A stretch of DNA of 64,000 bases, from positions 44,894 through 108,893 of the forward strand of contig JAPONQ010000088.1 in the NCBI GenBank assembly GCA_026713865.1, written 5' to 3'. Shown here piece after piece: positions 1 through 9,353 of the stretch. This DNA comes from Chloroflexota bacterium. GTDB taxonomy: Bacteria > Chloroflexota > Dehalococcoidia > UBA2979. How positions within the stretch are numbered: the stretch's first letter is position 1; every line of letters starts with the position of its first letter. A program made the position numbers and the translations under genes. Under the pieces are notes generated by a model. It had not been told where the DNA came from and did no database searches. It saw nothing but the letters and a program-made list of their open reading frames with translations.

Positions 1-333
1 GCCGAGGCTGGTCGCCACGCCGCGGCCGCCGCGGAAGCCGGCGAACACCGGCCAGTTGTGTCCGGCCACGGCGCAGAGCCCGCCCGCCGCGGCGGCCCAC
101 GGATCGTCGAAGAGGAGGAGCCCCGCCACGACCGGGAGCGCGCCCTTCGCGGTGTCGGCCGCGAGCACGACGAGCGCCGCGCCGACTCCGGCGGAGCGCA
201 GCGTGTTGGTGAACCCGCTCTTCCCCGAGCCCGACTCGCGCACGTCGTGCCCGGTCACCAGCCGCCCGATGAGCACGCCGCTCGGGATCGAGCCCAGCAG
301 GTAGCCGACGGCGGCCGTGATGACGACGCTCAC
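1..333 (-). CDS. plsY: Glycerol-3-phosphate acyltransferase PlsY (C-terminus beyond window)
   Basis: Integral membrane acyltransferase that moves an acyl chain from acyl-phosphate to glycerol 3-phosphate, the first step of phospholipid synthesis. The 111 visible codons carry the three family motifs: GSIPSG (residues 14-19), GSGKSGFTN (35-43; usually GSGNIGATN, so this copy is divergent there) and GHNWPVF followed by FRGGRG (91-105), with hydrophobic helices between. The GTG start overlaps the der stop by 4 nt (GTGA), so it is the last visible gene of the argF-cdaA-cdaR-der-plsY run. The gene is cut by the window edge, not visibly broken. Confidence 0.93.
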   Translation of the reverse strand, partial: MSVVITAAVGYLLGSIPSGVLIGRLVTGHDVRESGSGKSGFTNTLRSAGVGAALVVLAADTAKGALPVVAGLLLFDDPWAAAAGGLCAVAGHNWPVFAGFRGGRGVATSLG

Positions 334-1739
334 TGCTCGGACCCGACCCGCTCGCGCCGCCCGCGGGCGGGCCGAGCGGAGCGCGCGCCGGCCGCCCGCT
401 CCGCTCGCGAGAGGTTGGGACGCGTGCGGAAGAGCATCCGCATCCCCGTCCCGGCGAAGTCGAAGGCGTCCCGGATCCGGTTCTCCAGGTAGCGGCGGTA
501 GGAGAAGTGCACCAGCGAGGCGTCGTTCACGAAGAGCACGAAGGTCGGGGGCTCGACCTCGGCCTGCGTGGCGTAGAGGAAGCGCAGCCGCTTCGCCCCG
601 CCACCGGGAGGCGCGTGCCGGGCCACGGCGCGGTGCACCACCATGTTGAGCTCCGAGGTCTGGACGCGGCGCCCGCGCACCTCGGCGATGTGCGCGACGA
701 GTTCCAGCAGGTCGCGGATCCCCTCGCCCGTCACGGCGGAGGTGACGAGCACCGGCGCCCACGGCACGAAGTGGTAGCGCCGGTCGACGGCCACGCCGAC
801 GTCGCGCGGATCGATCGCCTCCGGCACGAGATCCCACTTCGAGACGGCGAGCACGAGCCCCGTCGCGCGCTCCTGGGCGTAGCCGGCGATGTGCGCGTCC
901 TGCTGCGTCAGCGGCTCGGCCTGATCGAGCAGCAGCACGACGACGTCGGCCGAATCGATGGCGCGCCGCGCACGCTGCACGGCGTGGCGCTCCACGCCGC
1001 GCTCGACCCGCCCGCGCCGGCGGATCCCCGCCGTGTCGACGAGCACCATCGGACGCGACTCGAAGGAGAAGGGCGTGTCGACGCTGTCGCGCGTGGTGCC
1101 GGGGAGATCGGAGACGATGACGCGCTGCTCCCCGAGGATCGCGTTCACGAGCGAGGACTTGCCGACGTTGGGGCGTCCGACGATGGCGACACGGATCGGG
1201 CCGGCACGCCCCGCCTCCTCCTCGGCATCCGGAGCCTGCGGCAAGAGGTCGATGATGGCGTCGAGCAGCTCGCCGATGCCGGTGCCGTGATAGGCGGAGA
1301 GGGCGACCGGATCCCCCAGCCCGAGCGCGTGGGCCTCGGAGGCGTGGGCGGAGGCGGAGGAGCGGTCGGCCTTGTTCGAGGCGACCAGCACCGGGAGTCC
1401 CGAGCGGCGGATGAGCGCCGCGGCCTCGGTGTCGGCCGACGTGAGGGGGGCGGCGCCGTCGACGACGAGCACCGCCGCGGCGGCCTCGGCCAGCGCGCGC
1501 TCGATGCCCTCGCGCAGCAGCGGCGCGAAGGGGTCGTCGGCAGCGTCGCCGAGGCCGCCGGTGTCGACGACCGAGAAGCGGCGGCCGCGCCACTCCAGGC
1601 GCCCGTAGAGGCGGTCGCGCGTGGTGCCGGGGAGATCCTCGACCAGCGCCCCGCGGCTCCGCGTCAGGCGGTTGAAGAGCGCCGACTTGCCGACGTTCGG
1701 ACGTCCGACGATCGCGACCAGGGGGAGCTGCTCACTCAT
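330..1739 (-). CDS. der: Ribosome biogenesis GTPase Der (EngA)
   Basis: Double-GTPase needed for 50S subunit maturation. The 469-residue protein has two tandem G domains, each with a P-loop GRPNVGKS (around residues 12-19 and near 190), a DLPGTTRD switch I and a DTxG Walker B motif, then a C-terminal KH-like domain and a basic tail rich in Arg. Length and architecture are normal for the family. The start ATG overlaps the cdaR stop by 8 nt, and its stop overlaps the plsY start, so translation is probably coupled. Identification is secure. Confidence 0.97.
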   Translation of the reverse strand: MSEQLPLVAIVGRPNVGKSALFNRLTRSRGALVEDLPGTTRDRLYGRLEWRGRRFSVVDTGGLGDAADDPFAPLLREGIERALAEAAAAVLVVDGAAPLTSADTEAAALIRRSGLPVLVASNKADRSSASAHASEAHALGLGDPVALSAYHGTGIGELLDAIIDLLPQAPDAEEEAGRAGPIRVAIVGRPNVGKSSLVNAILGEQRVIVSDLPGTTRDSVDTPFSFESRPMVLVDTAGIRRRGRVERGVERHAVQRARRAIDSADVVVLLLDQAEPLTQQDAHIAGYAQERATGLVLAVSKWDLVPEAIDPRDVGVAVDRRYHFVPWAPVLVTSAVTGEGIRDLLELVAHIAEVRGRRVQTSELNMVVHRAVARHAPPGGGAKRLRFLYATQAEVEPPTFVLFVNDASLVHFSYRRYLENRIRDAFDFAGTGMRMLFRTRPNLSRAERAAGARSARPARGRRERVGSEQ

Positions 1740-3132
1740 CGGGAATCAGCCTACCGGAGAGCACATCGGGTCGCACCGAGAGCACGGTGATCCCGACCGG
1801 GGCCTCCACGCGCGGGGCGACCTCGAAGACCGTCGGCGCCCTCTCCTCCGTCTCGGGGGTCTCGGGGCTCTCGGCCGCGTCGCCGCCGGGCCCCCCGCCG
1901 GGCCCTTCGCCCGTTCCGGCGGCCGCCTCCCCCGCCCCGGCATCCGCCGACGCCGCCTCGGCGACCCCGGCCAGGTCGGCGACGACGCGCACGTCGGAGA
2001 GGACGAGCGCGTTGAGCGCGGGCTGCGGCGCCCGCAGCAGCACCGACACGCTCGGCTGATCGAGCTCCGCCGTGTAGCCCTCGGCGACGCCCTGGGTCTC
2101 GGGAGCGACCTGCAGCCGCAGCGTCCCGTCGACGGTCGCGACGGCGACGAGCACGGAGACGGCCGGGGCGCCCGGGGCGCTGAGGCCGGGCGGAAGCTCC
2201 AGCTCCACCGTGCGGCTGATCGAGGAGCGGGCGGCGGCGATGTCGACGGACGGAAGCTCCAGCGCATCGATCGCCTGCAGCTGCTCGATCGTTCCGCGCA
2301 CCTCCAGCGTCGAGGGGGTCGCCGCGACGCCGACCACGCGGTAGCCGCTCGCGGGCTGCCCGAGCACGGTCGGGATCAGCGGCACGTGGCGCGTCAGCGT
2401 CGTCTGCAGCACCTCCACGCGGATACGCGTCGCGGGCGGATTCACGCGCACGCCGCGCACCTCGCCGCCGCCGGCGCCCTGGGGAGTGAGGTCGACGGAC
2501 TGCGGGAGGCTGACGGTGAGGCCGGTGACGTTGACGTCGCCTATCACCTCCACCACGAGATCGACCAGGGACTGCGGGCCGGAGACCTCGACCGCCGCCG
2601 CCTCCGGCGTGGTGCTGGAGAGCTCGTAGCCGAGCGGGAGGGCTCCGATGGCGCGCGCGACGACGGCCACCTCCTTGCTCACGAAGTCCTCGAGGTTGAC
2701 GAGGACCGTCGGCGGGATCACCTCGACGACGCGCGCGCTGCGCACGCCGGTCACGTCGACGCGCACCGGGACCTGCTGCTCCCGCGCCCCGAGCCCGTTG
2801 AGGTCGACGATCGCCTGGAGGTTCTCCGAGGTGAGCTGCTCCCAGCGATCCTCCGGCGCGGCGATCCGCACCTCGACGGAGTCGAGCGTGTTGGCGACGG
2901 CGATCCCGGGGCCGACGTTGACGGCCTCGACGCGGATCGGTACCGGGAACGTCTCGATCAGCGTCGGGTTCTGCTCCTCCGTGACGGTGATCCAGAGCGC
3001 GACGCTGAGCGCCGCCGAGAGCAGCGCGAGCCCCGGCGAGCTGCGGACGGCCGAGCGGGCGCGCCGCCAGAACTCGCGCCCGGCCGCCAGCCGCTCGCGC
3101 CGGGAGCCGCGGCCCTCGTCACGCCGCTGCAC
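1732..3132 (-). CDS. cdaR: YbbR-domain protein CdaR, regulator of diadenylate cyclase
   Basis: Membrane-anchored extracytoplasmic protein of the CdaR/YbbR family, known in Firmicutes to bind and modulate CdaA. The 466-residue product has a basic N-terminus, one membrane segment at about residues 33-50 (SSPGLALLSAALSVALWI), then several repeats of about 80 residues of the YbbR beta-rich type. A Gly/Pro/Ala-rich linker near residues 385-430 precedes the last segment. GTG start, one base after the cdaA stop. Partnership with cdaA is inferred from the adjacency and the known family pairing. Confidence 0.9.
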   Translation of the reverse strand: MQRRDEGRGSRRERLAAGREFWRRARSAVRSSPGLALLSAALSVALWITVTEEQNPTLIETFPVPIRVEAVNVGPGIAVANTLDSVEVRIAAPEDRWEQLTSENLQAIVDLNGLGAREQQVPVRVDVTGVRSARVVEVIPPTVLVNLEDFVSKEVAVVARAIGALPLGYELSSTTPEAAAVEVSGPQSLVDLVVEVIGDVNVTGLTVSLPQSVDLTPQGAGGGEVRGVRVNPPATRIRVEVLQTTLTRHVPLIPTVLGQPASGYRVVGVAATPSTLEVRGTIEQLQAIDALELPSVDIAAARSSISRTVELELPPGLSAPGAPAVSVLVAVATVDGTLRLQVAPETQGVAEGYTAELDQPSVSVLLRAPQPALNALVLSDVRVVADLAGVAEAASADAGAGEAAAGTGEGPGGGPGGDAAESPETPETEERAPTVFEVAPRVEAPVGITVLSVRPDVLSGRLIPDE

Positions 3133-3133
3133 G

Positions 3134-3964
3134 CTAGGATCCCCGGCGCCCGGGGCCCTGGGGGGCGCCCGCCGAGAGCGGCTCCAGATCCTCGTCCGCT
3201 GGCACGCCGAAGAGCCGGCGCAGCTGCCGCGACATGCGGCCCTCGTCCAGCGGCGGCGTGATGCGGCCGCCGGCCGAGAGCGCCATCACGCCGCGCTCCT
3301 CCGAGACCACCACCACCACCGCGTCGGTACGCTCGGTGAGCCCGATCGCGGCGCGGTGCCGGAGCCCGTACTCCGGGGGCAGCGTCGCCTCCGAGAGCGG
3401 CAGCGTGCAGCCCGCGGCGACGATGCGGTCGCCCTGCACCAGCACCGCACCGTCGTGCAGGGGGGAGCTCGAGAGGAAAACCGAGAGCAGCATCTCCGCC
3501 GAGAGGGTGGCGTCGACCGGGATGCCGGTGTCGATGACGTCCTGCAGCCCGGTCTCGCGCTCGAGCACGATCAGCGCGCCGCGCCGCTGCCGGGTGAGCT
3601 GGCTGGTGCCGCGCACGACGATGTCGAGCACGTCGCGCCGCTGGTGCGCGCGGAGCGGGGAGCGCAGCCCGGTCCGCCCCAGCTGCTCGAGCGCGCGGCG
3701 GATCTCCGGCTGGAAGATCACCACCATCGCGATCAGGAGCCCGGTCACCGCGTTCGAGAGGATCCAGTTGATCGCGACGAGATCGAAGAGGCGAGAGAGC
3801 GCGAACGCGCCGATCAGGAGCACGCCGACGCCGCGGAGAACGGACATCGCCGTCGTCCCGCGGATCAGGAGCAGCGCCCAGTAGATGGCGGCGAAGAGGA
3901 TCGCCATGTCGACGAGGGCCGCGACATCGATGCGGCCGAGCACGTCGCTGATCTCGTCGCGCAC
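3134..3964 (-). CDS. cdaA: Diadenylate cyclase CdaA (c-di-AMP synthase)
   Basis: Condenses two ATP to cyclic di-AMP, a second messenger controlling potassium and osmolyte uptake and wall homeostasis. Residues 1-85 hold three hydrophobic segments. The DAC (DisA_N) domain follows, with the catalytic DGA at 171-173 and RHR at 202-204, both intact. The 276-residue length is typical of CdaA rather than DisA. The GTG start is preceded by GGAGG at 8-nt spacing. Two quaternary-amine transporter loci elsewhere in the window are plausible downstream targets, since c-di-AMP is known to act on OpuC ATPases in other bacteria; that link is inference. Confidence 0.95.
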   Translation of the reverse strand: MRDEISDVLGRIDVAALVDMAILFAAIYWALLLIRGTTAMSVLRGVGVLLIGAFALSRLFDLVAINWILSNAVTGLLIAMVVIFQPEIRRALEQLGRTGLRSPLRAHQRRDVLDIVVRGTSQLTRQRRGALIVLERETGLQDVIDTGIPVDATLSAEMLLSVFLSSSPLHDGAVLVQGDRIVAAGCTLPLSEATLPPEYGLRHRAAIGLTERTDAVVVVVSEERGVMALSAGGRITPPLDEGRMSRQLRRLFGVPADEDLEPLSAGAPQGPGRRGS

Positions 3965-4076
3965 GCTCGTCGCCTCCGTCGGCTGCGGTGATCAGGGGGC
4001 CGCGCGGCGCGCGCCGGGGGCGGCGCCGCCCTCGCCCGCGGCCGCCGGGGCCGGGGCGGACGCCCGCCGGATCAGG

Positions 4077-4988
4077 CTAGCCCTCCGCGAGCAGCAAGGC
4101 GAGCGCGGCCTGCTGGGCATGCATCCGGTTCTCCGCCTGATCGAAGACCACGGAGCGATCCGACTCGATCGCGCCGTCGCTGATCTCCTCGCCGCGGTGG
4201 GCGGGGAGGTCGTGCATCACGAGCGCCCCCCCGGGCGCGTGCTCGAGCAGCGCCTCGCCGAGCTGGTAGGGCCGGAAGTGCTCGATGCGGTCGGACAGCT
4301 CGTGCTCGAAGCCCATCGAGGCCCAGACGTCGGTGTAGACGGCCGAGGCGCCCGCGACGGCCGCCTGCGGGTCCACGGTCTGCTCCACGCGGCCGCCGCC
4401 GGGAAGATGGCGGCAGCGCTCCAGCACCTCCGCGGGGAGCCCGTAGCCCTCCGGGGAGGCGCAGACGAAGTCGATGCCGGCGAGCACGGAGGCATACGCC
4501 AGCGAGCGGGCGACGTTGTTGCCCTCGCCGACGTAGGCGAGCCGGATGCCGCCCAGCGCGCCGAGCCGCTCGCGCAGCGTCAGCAGATCGGCGAGCGCCT
4601 GGCAGGGGTGCTCCTCCTCGGTGAGCGCGTTGATGACCGGAACGTCGGCGTAGCGGGCGATCTCCAGCACCGTCTCGTGCGCGAAGGTCCTCGCCGCGAT
4701 CGCCTGCGTCATGCGGGCGATCACGCGCGCCACGTCCCTGGCCGGCTCGCGCTCGCCCATCTGCACCTCCGGGCCGGAGAGGTAGAGCGCGGAGCCGCCG
4801 AGCCGGCGCATCGCCTGCTCGAAGGAGACCCGCGTGCGCAGCGAGGGCTTCTCGAAGAGCAGCGCCAGCGTCTGGCCCTCCAGGAGCCGCCCGGGGCCGT
4901 CGCGCTTCATGCCGAGGGCGACCTCGAGCAGCCGCTCGAGGTCGTCGGGCGTGAGATCGAGGATCGAGACCAGATCGCGGCCGCGCAT
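4077..4988 (-). CDS. argF: Ornithine carbamoyltransferase
   Basis: Transfers a carbamoyl group to ornithine to make citrulline in arginine synthesis. The 303-residue product has the carbamoyl-phosphate motif SLRTRVSFE near residue 50, HPCQALADL near 130 and DVWASMGFE. The C-terminal family motif HCLP reads [10 protein letters not shown], with Asp260 where Cys is usual; this residue normally contacts ornithine. The ATG at 4988 is preceded by GGGAGG. An upstream in-frame extension exists but is low-complexity and overlaps the divergent rph promoter region. Another carbamoyltransferase (putrescine, or an anabolic variant) is possible because of the Cys change, but OTC is most likely. Confidence 0.9.
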   Translation of the reverse strand: MRGRDLVSILDLTPDDLERLLEVALGMKRDGPGRLLEGQTLALLFEKPSLRTRVSFEQAMRRLGGSALYLSGPEVQMGEREPARDVARVIARMTQAIAARTFAHETVLEIARYADVPVINALTEEEHPCQALADLLTLRERLGALGGIRLAYVGEGNNVARSLAYASVLAGIDFVCASPEGYGLPAEVLERCRHLPGGGRVEQTVDPQAAVAGASAVYTDVWASMGFEHELSDRIEHFRPYQLGEALLEHAPGGALVMHDLPAHRGEEISDGAIESDRSVVFDQAENRMHAQQAALALLLAEG

Positions 4989-5010
4989 GGCGCCTCCCGC
5001 CGAGCACAGA

Positions 5011-5016
5011 AGTGTA
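5011..5016 (-). promoter_or_regulatory. Candidate -10 box for argF
   Basis: Read on the minus strand the hexamer is TACACT, 22 nt before the argF ATG, with the ribosome site between. No convincing -35 box is seen. Confidence 0.35.
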
Positions 5017-5130
5017 CCGCGCGCCGCGCCGTCGCTCCCGGGCCCGCGAATCGCCGGGGCCGCGGCCCGAGGCCCGCGCGGCCGCATGCTACGGTGGCGG
5101 CCGTCGGCGGACGGGGGCGGGAGAGGGGCA

Positions 5131-5886
5131 GTGGTGGCACGGAGCCCCGGGGAGAACCGGGCGGGGGGCCGGGGCTCGCGCGAGCTCCGTCCCGTCGTCA
5201 TCGAGCCCGGCTACCTGCGCCACGCGGAGGGCTCCGCCCTGATCTCGGTCGGCGACACGCGCGTCCTCTGCAGCGCCTCCGTGGAGCCGGGCGTCCCCGC
5301 GTTCCTGCGAGGCAGCGGCGCCGGCTGGCTGACGGCGGAGTACGGCATGTTGCCGCGCGCGACGCACACGCGCGCCGGCCGCGAGGCGGCGCTGGGCCGG
5401 CAGAGCGGCCGCACGCAGGAGATCCAGCGGCTGATCGGTCGCTCGCTGCGCGCCGCCATCGACCTCGACCGGCTGGGCGAGCGCACGATCCGCATCGATT
5501 GCGACGTGCTGCAGGCCGACGGCGGGACGCGCACGGCCTCGATCACGGGGGGATGGGTCGCCCTCCGGCTCGCCGTGGAGCGGCTGAGGCGGGAGCGCGC
5601 CCTCGCCACCTCGCCGCTCGTGACGCAGGTGGGGGCGGTCTCGGTGGGGCTGCGCCGGGGCCGCATCCTGCTGGACCTCGACTACGACGAGGACTCGACG
5701 GCGGGCGCCGACGTGAACATCGTGATGCTCGGGACGGGGCGCTTCGTCGAGGTCCAGGGGACGGCCGAGGGCGAGGCCTTCACGCGGGAGGACTTCGCCG
5801 GCGTGCTGGAGGTCGCGGCCGCGGGGATCGGCGAGCTCTTCGAGGCGCAGCGAGGCGCCCTGGGCGGGCTCGGCACCCTCTCCTAG
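5131..5886 (+). CDS. rph: Ribonuclease PH
   Basis: Phosphorolytic 3'-to-5' exoribonuclease that trims tRNA precursors. The 251-residue product aligns throughout with RNase [21 protein letters not shown] near the N-terminus, [29 protein letters not shown] with phosphate-binding Arg residues, [18 protein letters not shown] and DLDYDEDS. The start is taken at GTG 5131 because GAGAGGGG lies just upstream; a second GTG follows at 5134. It is transcribed divergently from argF and converges on the HIT gene. Identification is secure; the exact start is less so. Confidence 0.95.
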   Translation: MVARSPGENRAGGRGSRELRPVVIEPGYLRHAEGSALISVGDTRVLCSASVEPGVPAFLRGSGAGWLTAEYGMLPRATHTRAGREAALGRQSGRTQEIQRLIGRSLRAAIDLDRLGERTIRIDCDVLQADGGTRTASITGGWVALRLAVERLRRERALATSPLVTQVGAVSVGLRRGRILLDLDYDEDSTAGADVNIVMLGTGRFVEVQGTAEGEAFTREDFAGVLEVAAAGIGELFEAQRGALGGLGTLS

Positions 5887-5911
5887 GGGCGCCGCGCCGG
5901 CCGCCGGCACC

Positions 5912-6235
5912 TCAGGCGTACTCTCCCAGGAAGACGCCCCCTATCACGTGGACGTGCGCGTGCTCCTGCGACTGCATCGCGTCGAAGCCGAAGTTGGAGA
6001 GCAGGCGAAAGCCCCGCGGGCAGTGCTCGGCCCCCATCTTCACCGCGGCCTCGCCGACCTCGCCCATGTCGCTCCACAGATCTCGCTGCGTGCGGTGCTG
6101 CTTCGGCATCGAGAGCAGCATCACCGGCACCCAGCGCAGCCGGTTGCGAATCACGATCACGGAGTCGCTCTCGTAGAGGATCTCGGCCGGCTCGCGCCGC
6201 GCGACGATCTCGCAGAAGACGCAGTAGCGCTGCAT
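5912..6235 (-). CDS. HIT-family nucleotide hydrolase/transferase
   Basis: Small (107 residues) histidine-triad protein. It shows FCEIVARREPAEILYESD at the N-terminus, typical of HIT proteins, and the catalytic triad motif HAHVHVIGG at residues 91-99. The family hydrolyses nucleotide phosphoramidates or dinucleoside polyphosphates; the substrate here is unknown. The ATG at 6235 is preferred over upstream in-frame codons because the family starts there. Its start lies back to back with the possible ATG of the divergent DUF1015 gene (shared CATG). A second, distinct HIT gene is at 25106-25489. Confidence 0.88.
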   Translation of the reverse strand: MQRYCVFCEIVARREPAEILYESDSVIVIRNRLRWVPVMLLSMPKQHRTQRDLWSDMGEVGEAAVKMGAEHCPRGFRLLSNFGFDAMQSQEHAHVHVIGGVFLGEYA

Positions 6236-7703
6236 GGGGCGAGCGGGTACCTTCCTGCGGGCGTGCCCACTCGCGGCGAAGGCCGGGTCCGGGGCGCGGG
6301 CCGCGCCGAGTCTAGGTGCCGCCCGCTCGCGCACGCAACGCGAGGGGGCCGGCCAGCGGGCAGGGAGAGCCGCCGTCGTCGAGATCCGCCCGTTCCCGGC
6401 CCTGCGTTACGACCCGGCGCGCGTCGACCCCGACACGGTGATCGCGCCTCCCTACGACGTCGTCGACGAGGGCGATCTGAAGGCGCTGCTGGAGCGCTCC
6501 CCCTACAACGTGGCGCGCGTGGAGAGCGCGCCCGGGGAGGCCGAGAGCCGCTTCGGGGAGGCGGCCCGGACGCTCGCCGAGTGGCGCCGCTCGGGCATCC
6601 TGCGGCGCGACGAGAGCCCCTCCTACTACGTCTACGAGCAGCGCTCGCGGGTGGGGGGCGCGACCACGACCCGCCGCGGCCTCTTCTGCCGGCTCCGGCT
6701 CGGGGAGCCGGGCCGCGGGGAGGGGCCGGAGCAGGTCCGCCCGCACGAGGCGACGATGGAGGGCCCGCGGGCGGAGCGGCTCGCGCTGCTCGAGGCGACC
6801 GGGGCGCACGTCTCACCGATCTTCGGCATCTTCGAGGACGACGAGCACGGCAGCGCCGCGGAGACGCTCGCCGAGGCGGCGTCCGCCGAGGCGGACTTCG
6901 AGGGGGCGGACGCCCGGGGCGACCGCCACCGTCTCTGGATGCTCCGCGACGGGCGGCTGCGCCGCCGGCTGGAGGCGGTGATCGCGGCCTCGCCCGTCAC
7001 GATCGCCGACGGCCACCACCGCTACGCCACGGCGCTCGCCTACCGCGATCGCCGGCGGGCCCGCAGCGGCGCCGGCTGGAGCGACGACGACCCGGCAGGC
7101 TTCGTACTGGCGGCGCTGGTGCCGGCCGGCGATCCCGGCCTGGTCGTGCTCCCGATCCACCGCTTGGTCCGGGCGCCGGCGCTCCCGGGGGATCTGCTCG
7201 CGCGCCTCGCCGAGCTCTACGTGGTGGAGGACATGACGCCGAAGGGCTGGGACGGCACGGCGGCCCACCGCCTCTGGGGTCGCGTGCGCGCCGGCGAGAC
7301 GGGGCCGCTCACCTTCGGCGCGATCGGGCTCGAGGACCAGAGGCTGCACGTGCTGACGGCGCGCTCGCGCCGCGCCGTCGAGGCGCGGATGCCGGAGCGC
7401 CTCTCCCCCGCCTCGCGGCGGGTCGACGTGCTCGCCCTCACCGAGACCGTGCTGCGGCCGCTGCTGGGGATCGACCATCGCGACCTGGCCTCGGGCGAGC
7501 GCGTCGCCTTCACCGAGAACGTCGAAGAGGCGTGGGAGCGCGTGGCGAGCGGCCGCTTCCGGCTCGCCTTCCTCGTCAACCCGACGCGCGTGGCGCAGGT
7601 GCTCGAGGTCGCCGCCTCCGGAGAGCTGCTCCCCCAGAAGTCGACGTTCTTCTACCCCAAGCTGGGCACGGGCCTCGTGCTCGACGCGCTCGACGGGGCG
7701 TAG
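6234..7703 (+). CDS. DUF1015 family protein (ParB/Srx-like), serine-locus associated
   Basis: Conserved protein of unconfirmed function. The family region begins at about base 6378 (VEIRPFPALRYDP) and shows IAPPYDVV, SPYNVARVE, the signature DGHHRYATALAYRD and an ending rich in LPQKSTFFYPK. The GHHR motif resembles the GxHR nucleotide-binding motif of ParB/sulfiredoxin-fold proteins, some of which are serine kinases. No ATG, GTG or TTG lies close to the family start; the only in-frame ATG is 6234, giving a 48-residue low-complexity extension, so the start is doubtful. It converges on serA. I recall DUF1015 genes often sitting beside serA; a role in serine metabolism is inference. Confidence 0.8.
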   Translation: MGRAGTFLRACPLAAKAGSGARAAPSLGAARSRTQREGAGQRAGRAAVVEIRPFPALRYDPARVDPDTVIAPPYDVVDEGDLKALLERSPYNVARVESAPGEAESRFGEAARTLAEWRRSGILRRDESPSYYVYEQRSRVGGATTTRRGLFCRLRLGEPGRGEGPEQVRPHEATMEGPRAERLALLEATGAHVSPIFGIFEDDEHGSAAETLAEAASAEADFEGADARGDRHRLWMLRDGRLRRRLEAVIAASPVTIADGHHRYATALAYRDRRRARSGAGWSDDDPAGFVLAALVPAGDPGLVVLPIHRLVRAPALPGDLLARLAELYVVEDMTPKGWDGTAAHRLWGRVRAGETGPLTFGAIGLEDQRLHVLTARSRRAVEARMPERLSPASRRVDVLALTETVLRPLLGIDHRDLASGERVAFTENVEEAWERVASGRFRLAFLVNPTRVAQVLEVAASGELLPQKSTFFYPKLGTGLVLDALDGA

Positions 7704-7763
7704 CCGGCCCGCGCCCGGGCCCCGGCCGTCGACGCGCTCCGGAGCAGGGAGCCTGGACCGGGG

Positions 7764-9341
7764 CTAGAGCTCGACCTGGCGCACGGCGTAGACGTTGTCC
7801 AGCGCTGAGACGTGCCGCAGCTCCCCGGGCGTGAGGGCGCGCGTCACGCCCAGCATCATCAGCGCGTGATCGGCGGCCCCGGCCGCGACCGACATCGAGT
7901 TGATGTTGACGGCGAGCTCGCCGAGCTGGCTCCCGACCTGGCCCACCGCGCCCGGCCGATCGAGGTTCTCGATCGCGAGCAGGTAGGGCGTCTGCCGCGG
8001 GGAGAGCTCCACCTCGTAGTCGTCGATGCCCACGATGCGGACGCCGCCGACGGTATGGGTCGTCGCGACCGAGGCCTCGCCGCCCTCGCTGTAGACGTGC
8101 ACGCGGATCAGGTTCGCGTAGGGCTCGACCGCCGCGGCGCGCTCCTCGTCGAGCTCGAGACCGCGCGCGCGGGCGAGCTGCGGGGCGTTGACCGCCGTCA
8201 CCCGCTCCTCGGTGATGTGGGCGAGGAGCCCGACGATCACCGACGCACGCAGCGGCGTGACGTCGAGGCTCCCCATCTCCCCGTGGTACTCCACCCGCGC
8301 CCGCCGGGGACCGCCCGGCGCGAGCTGAACCGCCACCGAGGCGGCGAGCCGTGCGGCCGCCAGGAAGGGTCCGAGCACGGCCATCGTCTCCGGATCGGCG
8401 AGGGGAGCGTTGACCGAGAAGCGCGCGGCGCCGCCCGCCAGGATGTCGAGCACCTGCTCCACGACGGTGAGCGCGGCGCGGTCCTGGGCCTCTGCCGTGG
8501 AGGCGCCGAGATGCGGCGTGACCACGATGCGCGGATCTGTGGTGAGGATGTTGCCGACGGCCGGCTCCGAGGAGAAGACGTCGACGGCGGCACCGGCGAT
8601 GCGACCGGACCGGACGGCGGCGAGCAGCGCCGCCTCGTCGACGAGCCCGCCGCGGGCGGCGTTGATGAGCCGGAGGCCCGGCTTCGCCCGCGCGAGGAGC
8701 TCCGCGCTCACGAGCCCCCGCGTCTCCTCGAGCAGCGCGCTGTGCAGCGTGACGAAGTCCGAGCGCGCGAAGAGCTCGACGAGCTCGACGAGCTCGACGC
8801 CGAGCGAGCGGGCGCGCTCCGCCGGGACGAAGGGGTCGTAGCCGAGCAGCTCCATCTCGAAGGCGCGCGCGCGGCGCGCCATCTCCGACCCGATGCGGCC
8901 GAGACCAACGATGCCGAGCGTGCGCCCCGCGAGCTCGACGCCCTGCAGCCGGCCGCGCTCCCAGGCGCCGCCGCGCAGGCTGGCGTCGCCCTGCGGGATG
9001 TTGCGCGCCAGGGCGAGCATGAGGCCGAAGGCGTGCTCGGCCGCGGAGAGCGTGTTGGCGAGCGGCGCGTTGACGACGGTGATGCCGCGCTCGGTCGCCG
9101 CCTCCACGTCGATGTTGTCGACGCCGACCCCCGCGCGCGCGATCACCCGCAGCTCGGCGGCGGCCGCGAGCGCCGGGCGTGTCACCCGCGTCTGGCTGCG
9201 GACGATGAGGGCAGAGACGCCCGCGAGCGCCTCCGCGAGCTCGGACTCGGAGAGACCGGGCCGGACCTCGACCTCGTGCTCCCGGCCGAGGAGCTCGATG
9301 CCCGTCTCGGCGATCGGATCGGCGACGAGGACGCGCGCCAC
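7764..9341 (-). CDS. serA: D-3-phosphoglycerate dehydrogenase
   Basis: NAD-dependent oxidation of 3-phosphoglycerate, the first committed step of serine synthesis. The 525-residue long form has an N-terminal substrate-binding part, a nucleotide motif GLGRIG at 146-151, the catalytic His in TPHLGAST near 280, an intervening (ASB) domain and a C-terminal ACT domain (YLLAIENLDRPGAVGQVG) that usually binds serine for feedback. ATG start, 12 nt after the aminotransferase stop, so the two genes form an operon. Confidence 0.96.
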   Translation of the reverse strand: MARVLVADPIAETGIELLGREHEVEVRPGLSESELAEALAGVSALIVRSQTRVTRPALAAAAELRVIARAGVGVDNIDVEAATERGITVVNAPLANTLSAAEHAFGLMLALARNIPQGDASLRGGAWERGRLQGVELAGRTLGIVGLGRIGSEMARRARAFEMELLGYDPFVPAERARSLGVELVELVELFARSDFVTLHSALLEETRGLVSAELLARAKPGLRLINAARGGLVDEAALLAAVRSGRIAGAAVDVFSSEPAVGNILTTDPRIVVTPHLGASTAEAQDRAALTVVEQVLDILAGGAARFSVNAPLADPETMAVLGPFLAAARLAASVAVQLAPGGPRRARVEYHGEMGSLDVTPLRASVIVGLLAHITEERVTAVNAPQLARARGLELDEERAAAVEPYANLIRVHVYSEGGEASVATTHTVGGVRIVGIDDYEVELSPRQTPYLLAIENLDRPGAVGQVGSQLGELAVNINSMSVAAGAADHALMMLGVTRALTPGELRHVSALDNVYAVRQVEL

Positions 9342-9353
9342 GGAACGGCGCCC

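Noticed and set aside
8770..8800. Short repeated GAGCTCGAC units within serA, considered as a repeat element
   Set aside because: They encode a Val-Glu-Leu repeat in a surface loop of SerA and are too short and local to be more than a small slippage.
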